6,442 nt of DNA from an uncultured Anaerovibrio sp. (GTDB taxonomy: Bacteria; Bacillota; Negativicutes; Selenomonadales; Selenomonadaceae). The notes below the pieces were generated by a model. The model worked only from the letters and a program-made list of their open reading frames with translations, was not told where the DNA came from and searched no databases. Below are positions 1 through 6,262 of this stretch, piece by piece. The position numbers and the translations under genes are program-made. The stretch covers positions 1 to 6,442 of the forward strand of contig CAAGDY010000194.1 in assembly GCA_900768695.1 (NCBI GenBank). The letters are read 5' to 3'. Position 1 is the stretch's first letter, and every line of letters starts with the position of its first letter.

Positions 1-600
1 CAGGAGCAGCTGGGACTGCCTGTGGACCGCCGTATCCCGATGATAGGCCTGGTATCGCGCCTGGTGGCCGCCAAGGGCCTGGATTTGATTGTCCGCATCA
101 TGGATGAGCTTTTGCAGGCAGAGGATTGCCAGTTTGTGTTGCTGGGAACCGGTGACAAGCAGTATGAGGACTGGTTCCGCGGCCTGCAGTGGCGCCTGCC
201 TACCAAGGTATCCGCCAATATCCGTTTCTCCAACGAGCTGGCACAGCGCATCTACGCAGGCTCCGACCTGTTCCTGATGCCGTCCGAGTATGAGCCGTGC
301 GGCCTGGGGCAGCTGATTGCCCTGCGCTACGGCACAGTGCCTGTGGTACGTGCCACAGACGGTCTGAAGGACACTGTTGAGTCCTTTAACAAGTATACAA
401 ATCAGGGGAATGGCTACAGCTTTAACAACATCAATGCCCATGATATGCTGTTCACATTAAAGACTGCCCTGGCAGACTATCGTGACCCGAATATCTGGCA
501 GCATGTTGTCAAGAATGCTATCAGCAGTGACTTCAGCTGGCACAAGTCAGCCGAGGAATACCTGAATCTGTACAAGAGCATCGCTGTCAAGCCGGAATAA
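1..600 (+). CDS. glgA: Glycogen synthase, C-terminal part (5' end outside window)
   Basis: This is the C-terminal 199 codons of a GT5 glycogen synthase, which transfers glucose from ADP-glucose to the non-reducing end of a growing alpha-1,4-glucan in the cytoplasm. The reading frame is open from base 1, so the start lies upstream; full GlgA is usually about 480 residues, so roughly 40 percent is present, all from the C-terminal Rossmann domain. Visible family motifs are GLVSRLVAAKGLDLI near fragment residues 16-30, LLGTGD near 47-52, and the catalytic EPCGLGQ at 98-104 (bases 292-312) followed by ALRYGTVPVVR and TDGLKDTV. The tail SDFSWHKSAEEYLNLYKSI matches the family's typical C-terminal end, so the 3' end is intact. 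It ends in TAA 13 bases before a terminator hairpin. The next gene on the same strand is another alpha-glucan enzyme, which fits a glycogen locus. Other glg genes would be expected upstream but cannot be seen. Confidence 0.95.
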   Translation, partial: QEQLGLPVDRRIPMIGLVSRLVAAKGLDLIVRIMDELLQAEDCQFVLLGTGDKQYEDWFRGLQWRLPTKVSANIRFSNELAQRIYAGSDLFLMPSEYEPCGLGQLIALRYGTVPVVRATDGLKDTVESFNKYTNQGNGYSFNNINAHDMLFTLKTALADYRDPNIWQHVVKNAISSDFSWHKSAEEYLNLYKSIAVKPE

Positions 601-612
601 GTTAGTAAGAAC

Positions 613-665
613 AAAAACTCGACGGGGTCAGGCGACTAAATGCAGCCTCACTCGTCGAGTTTTTT
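613..665 (+). terminator. Intrinsic terminator after glgA
   Basis: AAAAACTCGACG (613-624) pairs perfectly with CGTCGAGTTTTT (653-664), with a further small AGGC/GCCT stem inside the 28-base loop. The right arm runs straight into a T tract. It lies just after the glgA stop, so most transcripts from upstream should end here. The A tract on the left means it could also work on the opposite strand. Confidence 0.85.
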
Positions 666-766
666 GCAGATATGCGTATGCTTTGGCCGTTGCGGCTCCG
701 TTCCGGGGCGCATAGGCAGCAGGGGAGGCATACTGCAAGATGAGAGAAATTGTGGGGAGAGATTAG

Positions 767-3700
767 ATGCCACAGTTAAAAAATGTCGAACACAATTCAC
801 AGAACGAATTTTATCGCAGTCCTGTGGGGGCGGCAGAGGCTACTACCACCATCAGGCTGCGCCTGAAGCTGGAGCTGGCCGATATCGGCAATGTCCAGCC
901 CTCCATTCAGGTCAGGGCGCGTTTCTGGCGCGAGCGGGTAGGCGAGATGGTCTATGAGCTTCTGCCGGAGGACCCTGTAGGCGGCGAGATGTATTATTCC
1001 GCCCGTATCACCATGCCTGAGAAGGGCTGTCTGCTCTGGTATTACTTTATTGTAACAATGGATGGCCGTACATGGTACTACGGCAACAACAATGAACGGA
1101 TGGGAGGCCTGGGCATCCTGTCGGATAACCCGCCGTCCCAGTCCTATCAGATAACGGTGTTCAACAAGGGGGCCAAAACCCCTGACTGGTTCAAGCACTC
1201 CGTCATGTACCAGATTTTCCCTGACCGTTTTTATCGCAAGGGCAATACCCTGGTAGAGAAAAAGGGCGCGGTATATCATGCCAGCTGGAATGACAAGCCG
1301 TTTTATTACAAGGACCCTGATACCAAGGAGATTGTTTCCTATGATTTCTTTGGGGGCAATCTGGCCGGTATCCGCGAAAAGCTGGGCTATCTGAAGGATT
1401 TGGGGATTTCCGTCATCTATCTGAATCCGATTTTTGAGTCCGCCAGCAACCATCACTATGACACCGGCGACTATCACAAGGTGGACCCTATTCTGGGCAC
1501 CAATGAGGAGCTGAAGCAGCTCTGTGCCGATGCAAAAAAGATGGGCATCCGCATCATGCTGGACGGCGTGTTCAGCCATACAGGGGATGACAGCCGTTAC
1601 TTCAACAAGTACGGCCACTACGATACCCTGGGGGCCTATCAGTCCAAGGAATCTCCCTACTATGACTGGTACTGCTTCAACAACTATCCTAACGGCTATG
1701 AAAGCTGGTGGGGCTTCAGCACCCTGCCGAATGTCAGGGAGGAAAACCCTTCCTACATGAAGTTCATCATCGAGAATGAGGACAGCGTGCTGAAATACTG
1801 GATGAAGCAGGGCATCAGCGGCTGGCGTCTGGACGTGGTGGACGAGCTGCCGGAAAAGTTCACCCAGACCTTCTACAAGGTGCTGAAGGAGGTGGACAAG
1901 GATGCCGTGATGCTGGGCGAGGTGTGGGAGGATGCCTCCAACAAGAGCGCCTACGGCGTATCCCGTGAGTATCTCTGCGGGCAGGAGCTGGATTCTGCCA
2001 TGAACTATCCTTTCCGTCAGGCAGTGCTGGACTTTTTGCTGGGACATGCCGACGCGGCGCAGATTTCCAAGCGGCTGAAAAGCCTGATGGAAAACTACCC
2101 GAAGCAGAACTTCTACGCCATGATGAACCTTTTGGGCAGTCATGACAGGGAACGTGTGCTGACGCTTCTGGGTGAGGCTCCTAGCCAGGAGGGTGTGCCG
2201 GCTGTGCGCCAGGCCTACTACAAGCTAGACGGAGCAAGGCTGCACAAGGGCATTCAGCGCCTCAAGACGGCTATCCTGTGGCAGATGACCTTCCCTGGCG
2301 TGCCAAGCGTTTATTACGGCGATGAAATCGGCATGCAGGGATATCGTGACCCGTACTGCCGCGGCACCTACGACTGGGAAAACGGCGATGCGGAGCTTCG
2401 TCAGTGGACGAAAAAGCTGATTCAGCTGCGCAACAAGCATATTGCCCTGCAGACGGGCAGGATTCTGCCGATTTATGCCAAGGGTGATGTGTACGGGTAT
2501 GCCCGCGTAATTGACAACGGCAAGGATGTTTTTGGGGTTGACGCGGAAAACGAGGTATTCCTGGTGCTGATGAACCGCAGCAGCGAGCCGCGGCATGTAT
2601 CCCTGGATGTCAGGGATCTGGCGGCAGGCATCATGGTGGATGCTCTGGGGAACAGGCCGGATATCAGGATAATGCGCGGCCGCATGGAGGTGGATATTCC
2701 TGCCTGCACAGGGCTGGTTTATCAGCACAGGCAGGCGGCAGCAGCCCTGGCCAGGGGTGCCCGCCAGTGCGGCGTCCTCCTGCATCCTACCTCCCTGCCA
2801 TCGCCATTCGGCATAGGAGATCTTGGGCCGGAGGCCTACAAGTTCGTGGACTTTTTGGCTGAGTCCGGCCAGAAGATATGGCAGATACTGCCGCTGAACC
2901 CTGTGGGGGCCTGCAACTCTCCGTATGCCTCTCCGTCCGCCTTTGCCGGCAACCCTCTGCTGATTTCCCTGGAGAGGCTGGCTGACAAGGGACTTCTGAC
3001 GGAGGTTGACCTGCAGGATGCGTCCGTGGTGGATACCGGCAAGACGGATTATTCCTGGGCGCAGATGCTGAAGCCGTCCCTGATGTTCAAGGCCTATATT
3101 AACTTCTTTAATATCTGCTCGCGGGAAGAAAGGGACGACTTCCAGAAGTTTGTTGATGACAATCAATATTGGCTGCGCGACTATGCCATGTTCCAGGCAT
3201 TGAAGGACTGGCATAACGGCAAGGGCTGGAACGAGTGGGATGCAGAGTTTGTCCGTCGTGACGAGGTGGCTCTGGATGCCATGGAGGAGCAGCTTTCCTA
3301 CGAGATTGGGGAGGTCATGTTCGAGCAGTACATCTTCAACAGGCAGTGGCAGGAGCTGAAGAAGTACGCCAACGACAAGGGTATCAAGATCATGGGGGAT
3401 ATGCCTATCTTCGTATCCCAGGACAGTGCCGATGCCTGGGCGCATCAGCAGCTGTTCAAGCTGGACCAGAACGGCAGGCCGTACAAGGTTGCCGGGGTAC
3501 CGCCTGATTATTTCAGCAAGACCGGCCAGCTCTGGGGCAACCCGCAGTACAACTGGGAGGTCATGCGGAAGGATGGCTACGACTGGTGGATTCGCCGCTT
3601 CAAGAATATACTGAAGCAGGTGGATATCGTGCGCATTGACCATTTCAGGGGCTTTGAGTCCTTCTGGGAGGTTGATGGTGACGCCAGGACCGCCATTGAC

Positions 3701-4246
3701 GGCGCATGGCGTCCGGGCCCTGGCAAGCCGTTCTTCGATTTGGTGAAGAAGGCCATCGGGGATGTGCCGATTGTGGCCGAGGATCTGGGCGTGATTACCG
3801 ATGAGGTGGAGCAGCTGAGGCAGGATTGCCAGTTCCCTGGCATGAAGGTGCTGCAGTTTGAGCTTCATTTCAACGAGAATGGCCGCATTAACTTCGTAGA
3901 GCCGGAGGACAGCATCGTTTACACCAGCACCCATGACAACAATACCATGGTGGGCTGGCTGGAGGAGAACGCCTCTCGCGCCGAGGTGGAGGCTATTGCC
4001 AACATGCTGGGCGTGCCGGGGGCGGCTTCCGTGGAGCTGGGCAGGAAGCTGGTGGAGCATGCCTATGCCTCCGAGGCACGTATGGCGATTATCGCCATGC
4101 AGGATGTGCTGGGACTGGGCGGCGAGCATCGCATGAACCTGCCGGGCACAGCTGACGGCAACTGGTCCTGGCGCATGACGCCGGGCATGCTGACCAAGGA
4201 AAGGTCTGCATGGCTCAAGGGACTGGCCGACAGGTACAAGCGGTAG
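767..4246 (+). CDS. malQ: Bifunctional GH13 alpha-glucan hydrolase / GH77 4-alpha-glucanotransferase fusion
   Basis: This 1159-residue cytoplasmic protein has no signal peptide and joins two alpha-glucan enzymes. Residues about 25-135 form a beta-rich N-terminal domain like the starch-binding domain of neopullulanases. The GH13 barrel follows: MYQIFPDRF (147-155), FFGGNL (194-199), DGVFSH (266-271), GWRLDVVDE with nucleophile D356, MLGEVWE with acid/base E385, and LLGSHD with D460. Domain C runs to about 655. After a short Ala/Arg-rich linker (655-667), GH77 begins at GVLLHPTSLPSPFGIGD (669-685) and holds GDMPIFV (877-883), VRIDHFRGFE with nucleophile D958, AEDLG with E1005 and STHDNNT with D1057. 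Both catalytic triads look intact. The start is fixed by GGGGAGAG five bases upstream and an in-frame TAG directly before the ATG. Related fusions are, from memory, annotated as bifunctional GlgX/4-alpha-glucanotransferase in Negativicutes, but the GH13 half resembles neopullulanase or cyclomaltodextrinase at least as much as GlgX, so its exact specificity is open. The symbol malQ applies to the C-terminal half only. Confidence 0.93.
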   Translation: MPQLKNVEHNSQNEFYRSPVGAAEATTTIRLRLKLELADIGNVQPSIQVRARFWRERVGEMVYELLPEDPVGGEMYYSARITMPEKGCLLWYYFIVTMDGRTWYYGNNNERMGGLGILSDNPPSQSYQITVFNKGAKTPDWFKHSVMYQIFPDRFYRKGNTLVEKKGAVYHASWNDKPFYYKDPDTKEIVSYDFFGGNLAGIREKLGYLKDLGISVIYLNPIFESASNHHYDTGDYHKVDPILGTNEELKQLCADAKKMGIRIMLDGVFSHTGDDSRYFNKYGHYDTLGAYQSKESPYYDWYCFNNYPNGYESWWGFSTLPNVREENPSYMKFIIENEDSVLKYWMKQGISGWRLDVVDELPEKFTQTFYKVLKEVDKDAVMLGEVWEDASNKSAYGVSREYLCGQELDSAMNYPFRQAVLDFLLGHADAAQISKRLKSLMENYPKQNFYAMMNLLGSHDRERVLTLLGEAPSQEGVPAVRQAYYKLDGARLHKGIQRLKTAILWQMTFPGVPSVYYGDEIGMQGYRDPYCRGTYDWENGDAELRQWTKKLIQLRNKHIALQTGRILPIYAKGDVYGYARVIDNGKDVFGVDAENEVFLVLMNRSSEPRHVSLDVRDLAAGIMVDALGNRPDIRIMRGRMEVDIPACTGLVYQHRQAAAALARGARQCGVLLHPTSLPSPFGIGDLGPEAYKFVDFLAESGQKIWQILPLNPVGACNSPYASPSAFAGNPLLISLERLADKGLLTEVDLQDASVVDTGKTDYSWAQMLKPSLMFKAYINFFNICSREERDDFQKFVDDNQYWLRDYAMFQALKDWHNGKGWNEWDAEFVRRDEVALDAMEEQLSYEIGEVMFEQYIFNRQWQELKKYANDKGIKIMGDMPIFVSQDSADAWAHQQLFKLDQNGRPYKVAGVPPDYFSKTGQLWGNPQYNWEVMRKDGYDWWIRRFKNILKQVDIVRIDHFRGFESFWEVDGDARTAIDGAWRPGPGKPFFDLVKKAIGDVPIVAEDLGVITDEVEQLRQDCQFPGMKVLQFELHFNENGRINFVEPEDSIVYTSTHDNNTMVGWLEENASRAEVEAIANMLGVPGAASVELGRKLVEHAYASEARMAIIAMQDVLGLGGEHRMNLPGTADGNWSWRMTPGMLTKERSAWLKGLADRYKR

Positions 4247-4309
4247 GCGGTGCAATCCGCTTTGGTGCCGGCAGATAGTGTGCCTGAATAGTGCATTTTA
4301 TAGAGCAAT

Positions 4310-4356
4310 AAAAAACCTGCATGGACGCCCTGCCGGGCGGACATGCAGGTTTTTTT
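4310..4356. terminator. Bidirectional terminator between the converging fusion gene and bioY
   Basis: AAAAAACCTGCATG (4310-4323) pairs with CATGCAGGTTTTTT (4342-4355). The loop holds a second stem, CGCCC (4326-4330) with GGGCG (4335-4339). A tracts on the left and T tracts on the right make it functional in both directions, which suits its place between the converging fusion gene (ends 4246) and bioY (ends 4438). Confidence 0.9.
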
Positions 4357-4437
4357 ACTTTCACGAAGGCCGCGGCCTTGTGCCGGATGATGGCAGATTG
4401 GCTATAAAGTACATCACACGGCATTGGACAAGCCGCA

Positions 4438-5016
4438 TTATCGCTCGAAGGATAGGAGGGGCAGCAATCTTTTTGCCATAATGCCTGCTAAAATACACAG
4501 GCAGATATCACCCGGCACTGCCAGCACAAAGCAGTACAAAAAAAGCGGCCACAGGGCAATAGGCGCTTCCAGCACAAAATTACAAATTACGTAGTAATAA
4601 AACATGCCAACCGCATAAACCACCAAGAGCCCCGCAAAATTTGCTATCAGATAGCCTGACAGGGCTTTGGATTTGTTTCCTGCCGCCAAAGCTCCGGTCA
4701 CATAGGTACCTAAAGCAAAACCAATCAGGTAGCCAAAGCTGGGCTTGAGAACATACCAGATGCCACCACCTTCTGCAAAAATAGGAAAACCTAAAAGACC
4801 TATGGCAATATAGCCCAGCACGGCCATGGTGCCATAATATCTTCCCAGTATCAAGCCGGCTAGCATAGTAAACAAATATTGCAGGGTAAATGGCACGACC
4901 GGCACAGGAATTTTGATAAAGGCACCTATAGCGATTAAGGCTACAAAAAGTCCGCAATATGACAAGGACTTCGTTTTTAAAGAGCGTTTTGTGCGACCCA
5001 TAAATAATGAATACAT
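4438..5016 (-). CDS. bioY: Biotin transporter substrate-binding subunit BioY
   Basis: This is a 192-residue integral membrane protein of the BioY family, the biotin-binding S component of ECF-type vitamin transporters. Family features are a short basic N-terminus (RTKRSLKTK), several hydrophobic segments, the motif KIPVPVVPFTLQ at residues 35-46, GFPIFAEGGGIWYVLKPSFGY at about 76-96 followed by LIGFALGTY, and the C-terminal PGDI at 168-171. Length is normal for the family. The start at 5016 was chosen because AAAGGAG sits five bases upstream; the ATG at 5049 would add eleven residues and place that Shine-Dalgarno inside the coding region. No EcfA or EcfT gene and no biotin-synthesis gene is visible nearby, so BioY probably uses shared ECF components encoded elsewhere or acts alone. 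It appears more AT-rich than the glucan genes and is transcribed alone from a promoter with BirA-like dyads, implying biotin-responsive control. Confidence 0.93.
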   Translation of the reverse strand: MYSLFMGRTKRSLKTKSLSYCGLFVALIAIGAFIKIPVPVVPFTLQYLFTMLAGLILGRYYGTMAVLGYIAIGLLGFPIFAEGGGIWYVLKPSFGYLIGFALGTYVTGALAAGNKSKALSGYLIANFAGLLVVYAVGMFYYYVICNFVLEAPIALWPLFLYCFVLAVPGDICLCILAGIMAKRLLPLLSFER

Positions 5017-5021
5017 CGCCT

Positions 5022-5028
5022 CTCCTTT
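5022..5028 (-). promoter_or_regulatory. Ribosome binding site that sets the bioY start
   Basis: AAAGGAG on the minus strand lies five bases before the ATG at 5016. It favours that codon over the upstream in-frame ATG at 5049, which has no comparable site. Confidence 0.75.
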
Positions 5029-5063
5029 CACACAATCAACGTGTATCACATGCTGTTCAGTAT

Positions 5064-5097
5064 ATGGTTAACTAATATGAGATATTTAATTAACCAT
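5064..5097 (-). promoter_or_regulatory. Candidate BirA operator, downstream site of bioY
   Basis: Perfect 8-base inverted repeat ATGGTTAA / TTAACCAT separated by 18 bases. Read on the minus strand it is TGGTTAAT-N16-GTTAACCA, close to the Gram-positive BirA dyad TTGTTAAC-N15-GTTAACAA as I recall it (6 of 8 and 7 of 8 matches). It would cover about +6 to +39 of the bioY transcript, where a bound repressor would block early elongation or promoter clearance. The one-base difference in spacing from the upstream dyad is a caveat. Confidence 0.55.
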
Positions 5098-5109
5098 TTC
5101 TATTTGCTA

Positions 5110-5138
5110 ATTATACCCCTCTGCAACCACAACGTCAA
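5110..5138 (-). promoter_or_regulatory. Sigma-A type promoter of bioY
   Basis: On the minus strand, TTGACG (5138-5133) and a perfect TATAAT (5115-5110) are separated by 17 bases. This predicts a start near 5103 and a leader of about 87 bases before the bioY ATG at 5016. It is the closest match to consensus that I found in the window. Confidence 0.85.
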
Positions 5139-5162
5139 CCTATAAATACTTTTAGTTAACAA
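5132..5162 (-). promoter_or_regulatory. Candidate BirA operator overlapping the bioY -35 box
   Basis: The minus strand reads TTGTTAAC-N15-GTTGACGT. The first half matches the Gram-positive BirA half-site completely and the second at 5 of 8 positions. The second half contains the -35 hexamer TTGACG, so a bound BirA-biotin complex would shut out RNA polymerase. Finding it before bioY, a classic BirA target, strengthens the call. Confidence 0.65.
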
Positions 5163-5295
5163 ACAGTTGCGACAAAGAAAGGAGAGAAGGCAGGGACTGA
5201 ATAAACCGGGTCTTTAGTCTTCTAAAGGATTTATGGATTATGCTCTGCCGGGGATTATCAGGGGCAAGGCCATCCGGTATCAAAATAATTGAGAT

Positions 5296-5338
5296 AAAAA
5301 GGCGGTATTTTCATTTGCAGTGAAAATACCGTCTTTTT
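5296..5338. terminator. Terminator after yvrJ, likely bidirectional
   Basis: An 18-base stem, AAAAAGGCGGTATTTTCA (5296-5313) with TGAAAATACCGTCTTTTT (5321-5338), has one G-U-type mismatch and a 7-base loop. Read on the minus strand it ends in CCTTTTTAT eleven bases after the yvrJ stop, closing the small-gene cluster and shielding bioY from readthrough. Confidence 0.88.
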
Positions 5339-5348
5339 ATTTTGCTAG

Positions 5349-5525
5349 TTATACAGCATTGTCGGGGTGAGTGCAGTAATAATAGCCATTCCGCAGCTCC
5401 AGTATCAGCTCATCCACCTTGTTGGAAAATCTGTCCAGCGTGGCTTGGAATTTGACCAGCAGATAGCAGGACACGACAATGGGGAAGCCTACTGTGGATA
5501 TGGCAGATAAAACGCTTTCATCCAT
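5349..5525 (-). CDS. YvrJ family small membrane protein
   Basis: The product is a 58-residue protein that resembles the YvrJ family, small Firmicutes proteins with no established function. Residues about 8-26 (AISTVGFPIVVSCYLLVKF) form one hydrophobic membrane segment with the typical VGFPI..CYLLV pattern. Residues 27-46 (QATLDRFSNKVDELILELRN) form a charged amphipathic helix or short coiled coil. The start at 5525 is chosen because AAAGGAG lies six bases upstream; an in-frame ATG at 5606 would add 27 residues of low-complexity sequence translated from a hairpin region. It is the last gene of the DUF2922/DUF1659 set and is followed by a strong terminator. The layout of one membrane helix plus a polar helix also resembles phage BhlA-type holin-like proteins, so such a role is possible but unproven. 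Confidence 0.8.
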   Translation of the reverse strand: MDESVLSAISTVGFPIVVSCYLLVKFQATLDRFSNKVDELILELRNGYYYCTHPDNAV

Positions 5526-5531
5526 AGGATA

Positions 5532-5538
5532 CTCCTTT
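5532..5538 (-). promoter_or_regulatory. Ribosome binding site that sets the yvrJ start
   Basis: AAAGGAG on the minus strand lies six bases before the ATG at 5525. It rules in the short form of the protein over the 85-codon form that starts at 5606. Confidence 0.75.
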
Positions 5539-5545
5539 CTAAAAG

Positions 5546-5575
5546 GTAATGCCCCGCCGGGGAGCGGGGCATTAC
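5546..5575 (-). terminator. GC-rich hairpin ahead of yvrJ (weak terminator or processing stem)
   Basis: A perfect 11-base stem, GTAATGCCCCG (5546-5556) with CGGGGCATTAC (5565-5575), has an 8-base loop. On the minus strand only CCTTTTAG follows, so the T tract is short. It sits seven bases upstream of the yvrJ Shine-Dalgarno. It may reduce readthrough into yvrJ or act as an mRNA processing or stability element rather than a full terminator. Confidence 0.6.
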
Positions 5576-5597
5576 AGGGTGATAATGGGTGGTAAAT

Positions 5598-5618
5598 AAA
5601 GTTCATGCCTTGAACTTT
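5598..5618 (-). other. Inverted repeat in the DUF2922-yvrJ gap
   Basis: AAAGTTCA (5598-5605) and TGAACTTT (5611-5618) form an 8-base stem with a 5-base loop. On the minus-strand transcript it is followed by ATTTACC, not a clean T tract, so a terminator role is doubtful. The arm 5610-5615 can instead pair with GTTCAA at 5624-5629. Confidence 0.55.
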
Positions 5619-5636
5619 CAGGCGTTCAAGCTGACC

Positions 5637-5858
5637 TTATGCTTCTGCCAGCTCCGTGATAACGGTTTCACGGATGTAGGCCCGCTTGATGCCATCGATA
5701 GGGAAGCCGGTATCAAACTGGAAAACTTCCTTATCGATAATGTTCTGCATCACGCCCCTGACTTCGCCGGCAGTAATGCCGTCCTTCGGGTCGGACAGGG
5801 AAACAGTCTTCGTGCCGCTTTCGCCGCGGGTAAAGACCATGTTGAGCTTCTTTGCCAT
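5637..5858 (-). CDS. DUF2922 family protein (complete copy)
   Basis: This 73-residue protein resembles the DUF2922 family, which has no known function. It has the family pattern of a short beta strand pair (LNMVFTRGESGTKTVSLSDP, residues 5-24), a helix with EVRGVMQNIIDK (32-43), and a C-terminal IDGIKRAYIRETVITEL (54-70). Length is normal. AAAGGAG lies seven bases before the ATG. No signal peptide or membrane segment is visible, so it is probably cytoplasmic. It stands 63 bases after the DUF1659 gene and is about 40 percent identical by eye to the truncated DUF2922 copy at the window edge, so the two are paralogues. The regular pairing of these families suggests a shared complex or process, which is inference only. 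Confidence 0.85.
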   Translation of the reverse strand: MAKKLNMVFTRGESGTKTVSLSDPKDGITAGEVRGVMQNIIDKEVFQFDTGFPIDGIKRAYIRETVITELAEA

Positions 5859-5921
5859 ACATATTCTCCTTTCATAACAGATTACTGGTTAGTTTCGCTT
5901 TTGAAGCTGCTGTGGCGATGG

Positions 5922-6146
5922 TTACGCGGATTTCTTCAAAACATGGGTGTCTACGCGAAGTACGCTTTCGCAGCTGTGGGTGTAAAGACCGCCCAGCTTG
6001 GTGCCGATGGACAGCATATCATCATCGGCCAGAGCGGTATCAAAACCGCTGATGGTCTTGTGCATGAGGATGTTGTCACCCTCGTCATTGATGCCGGTTA
6101 CCAGTGCCAGCTTCAACGCAGAAGACTTGGTTTCACGAATTGCCAT
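5922..6146 (-). CDS. DUF1659 family protein
   Basis: This 74-residue protein resembles the DUF1659 family of unknown function, often found next to DUF2922 in Firmicutes. It starts with a short polar segment (MAIRETKSSALKLAL), followed by GINDEGDNILMHKTISGF and a conserved-looking helix, DDDMLSIGTKLGGLYTH (41-57), ending with SVLRVDTHVL. The size is typical. A full AAAGGAGG lies eight bases before the ATG, the strongest ribosome binding site in the window. No signal peptide or membrane helix is seen. It is between two DUF2922 copies on the same strand, so co-expression is likely, though the 116-base gap upstream contains repeats and could hide a promoter. Confidence 0.83.
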   Translation of the reverse strand: MAIRETKSSALKLALVTGINDEGDNILMHKTISGFDTALADDDMLSIGTKLGGLYTHSCESVLRVDTHVLKKSA

Positions 6147-6183
6147 AGCTTATTCCTCCTTTCAAAGCCGATAAAGCCTAAAC

Positions 6184-6234
6184 GCATAAAACATAAGTGC
6201 ACAAAAGCACAAAAGCACAGAAGCGTAAAAGCAT
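6184..6234. repeat. Degenerate 8-base tandem repeats
   Basis: Successive units are GCATAAAA (6184), CATAAGT (6192, seven bases), GCACAAAA (6199), GCACAAAA (6207), GCACAGAA (6215), GCGTAAAA (6223) and a partial GCAT (6231). The array lies in the gap between the truncated DUF2922 copy and DUF1659. It contains no gene. It is probably a slippage-derived microsatellite, possibly altering spacing or expression. Confidence 0.7.
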
Positions 6235-6262
6235 GTATCAGGCTAAAGTATCATCAGTATCA

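Noticed and set aside
640..957. 105-codon plus-strand frame overlapping the start of the fusion gene
   Set aside because: It begins inside the loop of the glgA terminator, overlaps the real coding frame, and has a low-complexity Gly/Arg-rich product.
797..4255. Two very long minus-strand open frames (448 and 676 codons) antisense to the fusion gene
   Set aside because: They mirror the codon bias of the plus-strand gene, have no family motifs or ribosome binding sites, and the plus strand carries complete GH13 and GH77 catalytic motifs.
4278..4481. 67-codon plus-strand frame after the fusion gene
   Set aside because: It reads through the bidirectional terminator and into the 3' end of bioY; no ribosome binding site or recognisable motif.
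4580..5035. 151-codon minus-strand frame within bioY
   Set aside because: It is a frame-shifted shadow of bioY; the BioY frame has clear membrane segments and family motifs.
5017..5109. Riboswitch in the bioY leader
   Set aside because: The leader is short and AT-rich, with no multi-stem structure or terminator before the gene; protein-binding dyads explain the symmetry better.
6184..6234. CRISPR-like array
   Set aside because: The units are only 8 bases, contiguous and degenerate, with no spacers; this is a simple tandem repeat.
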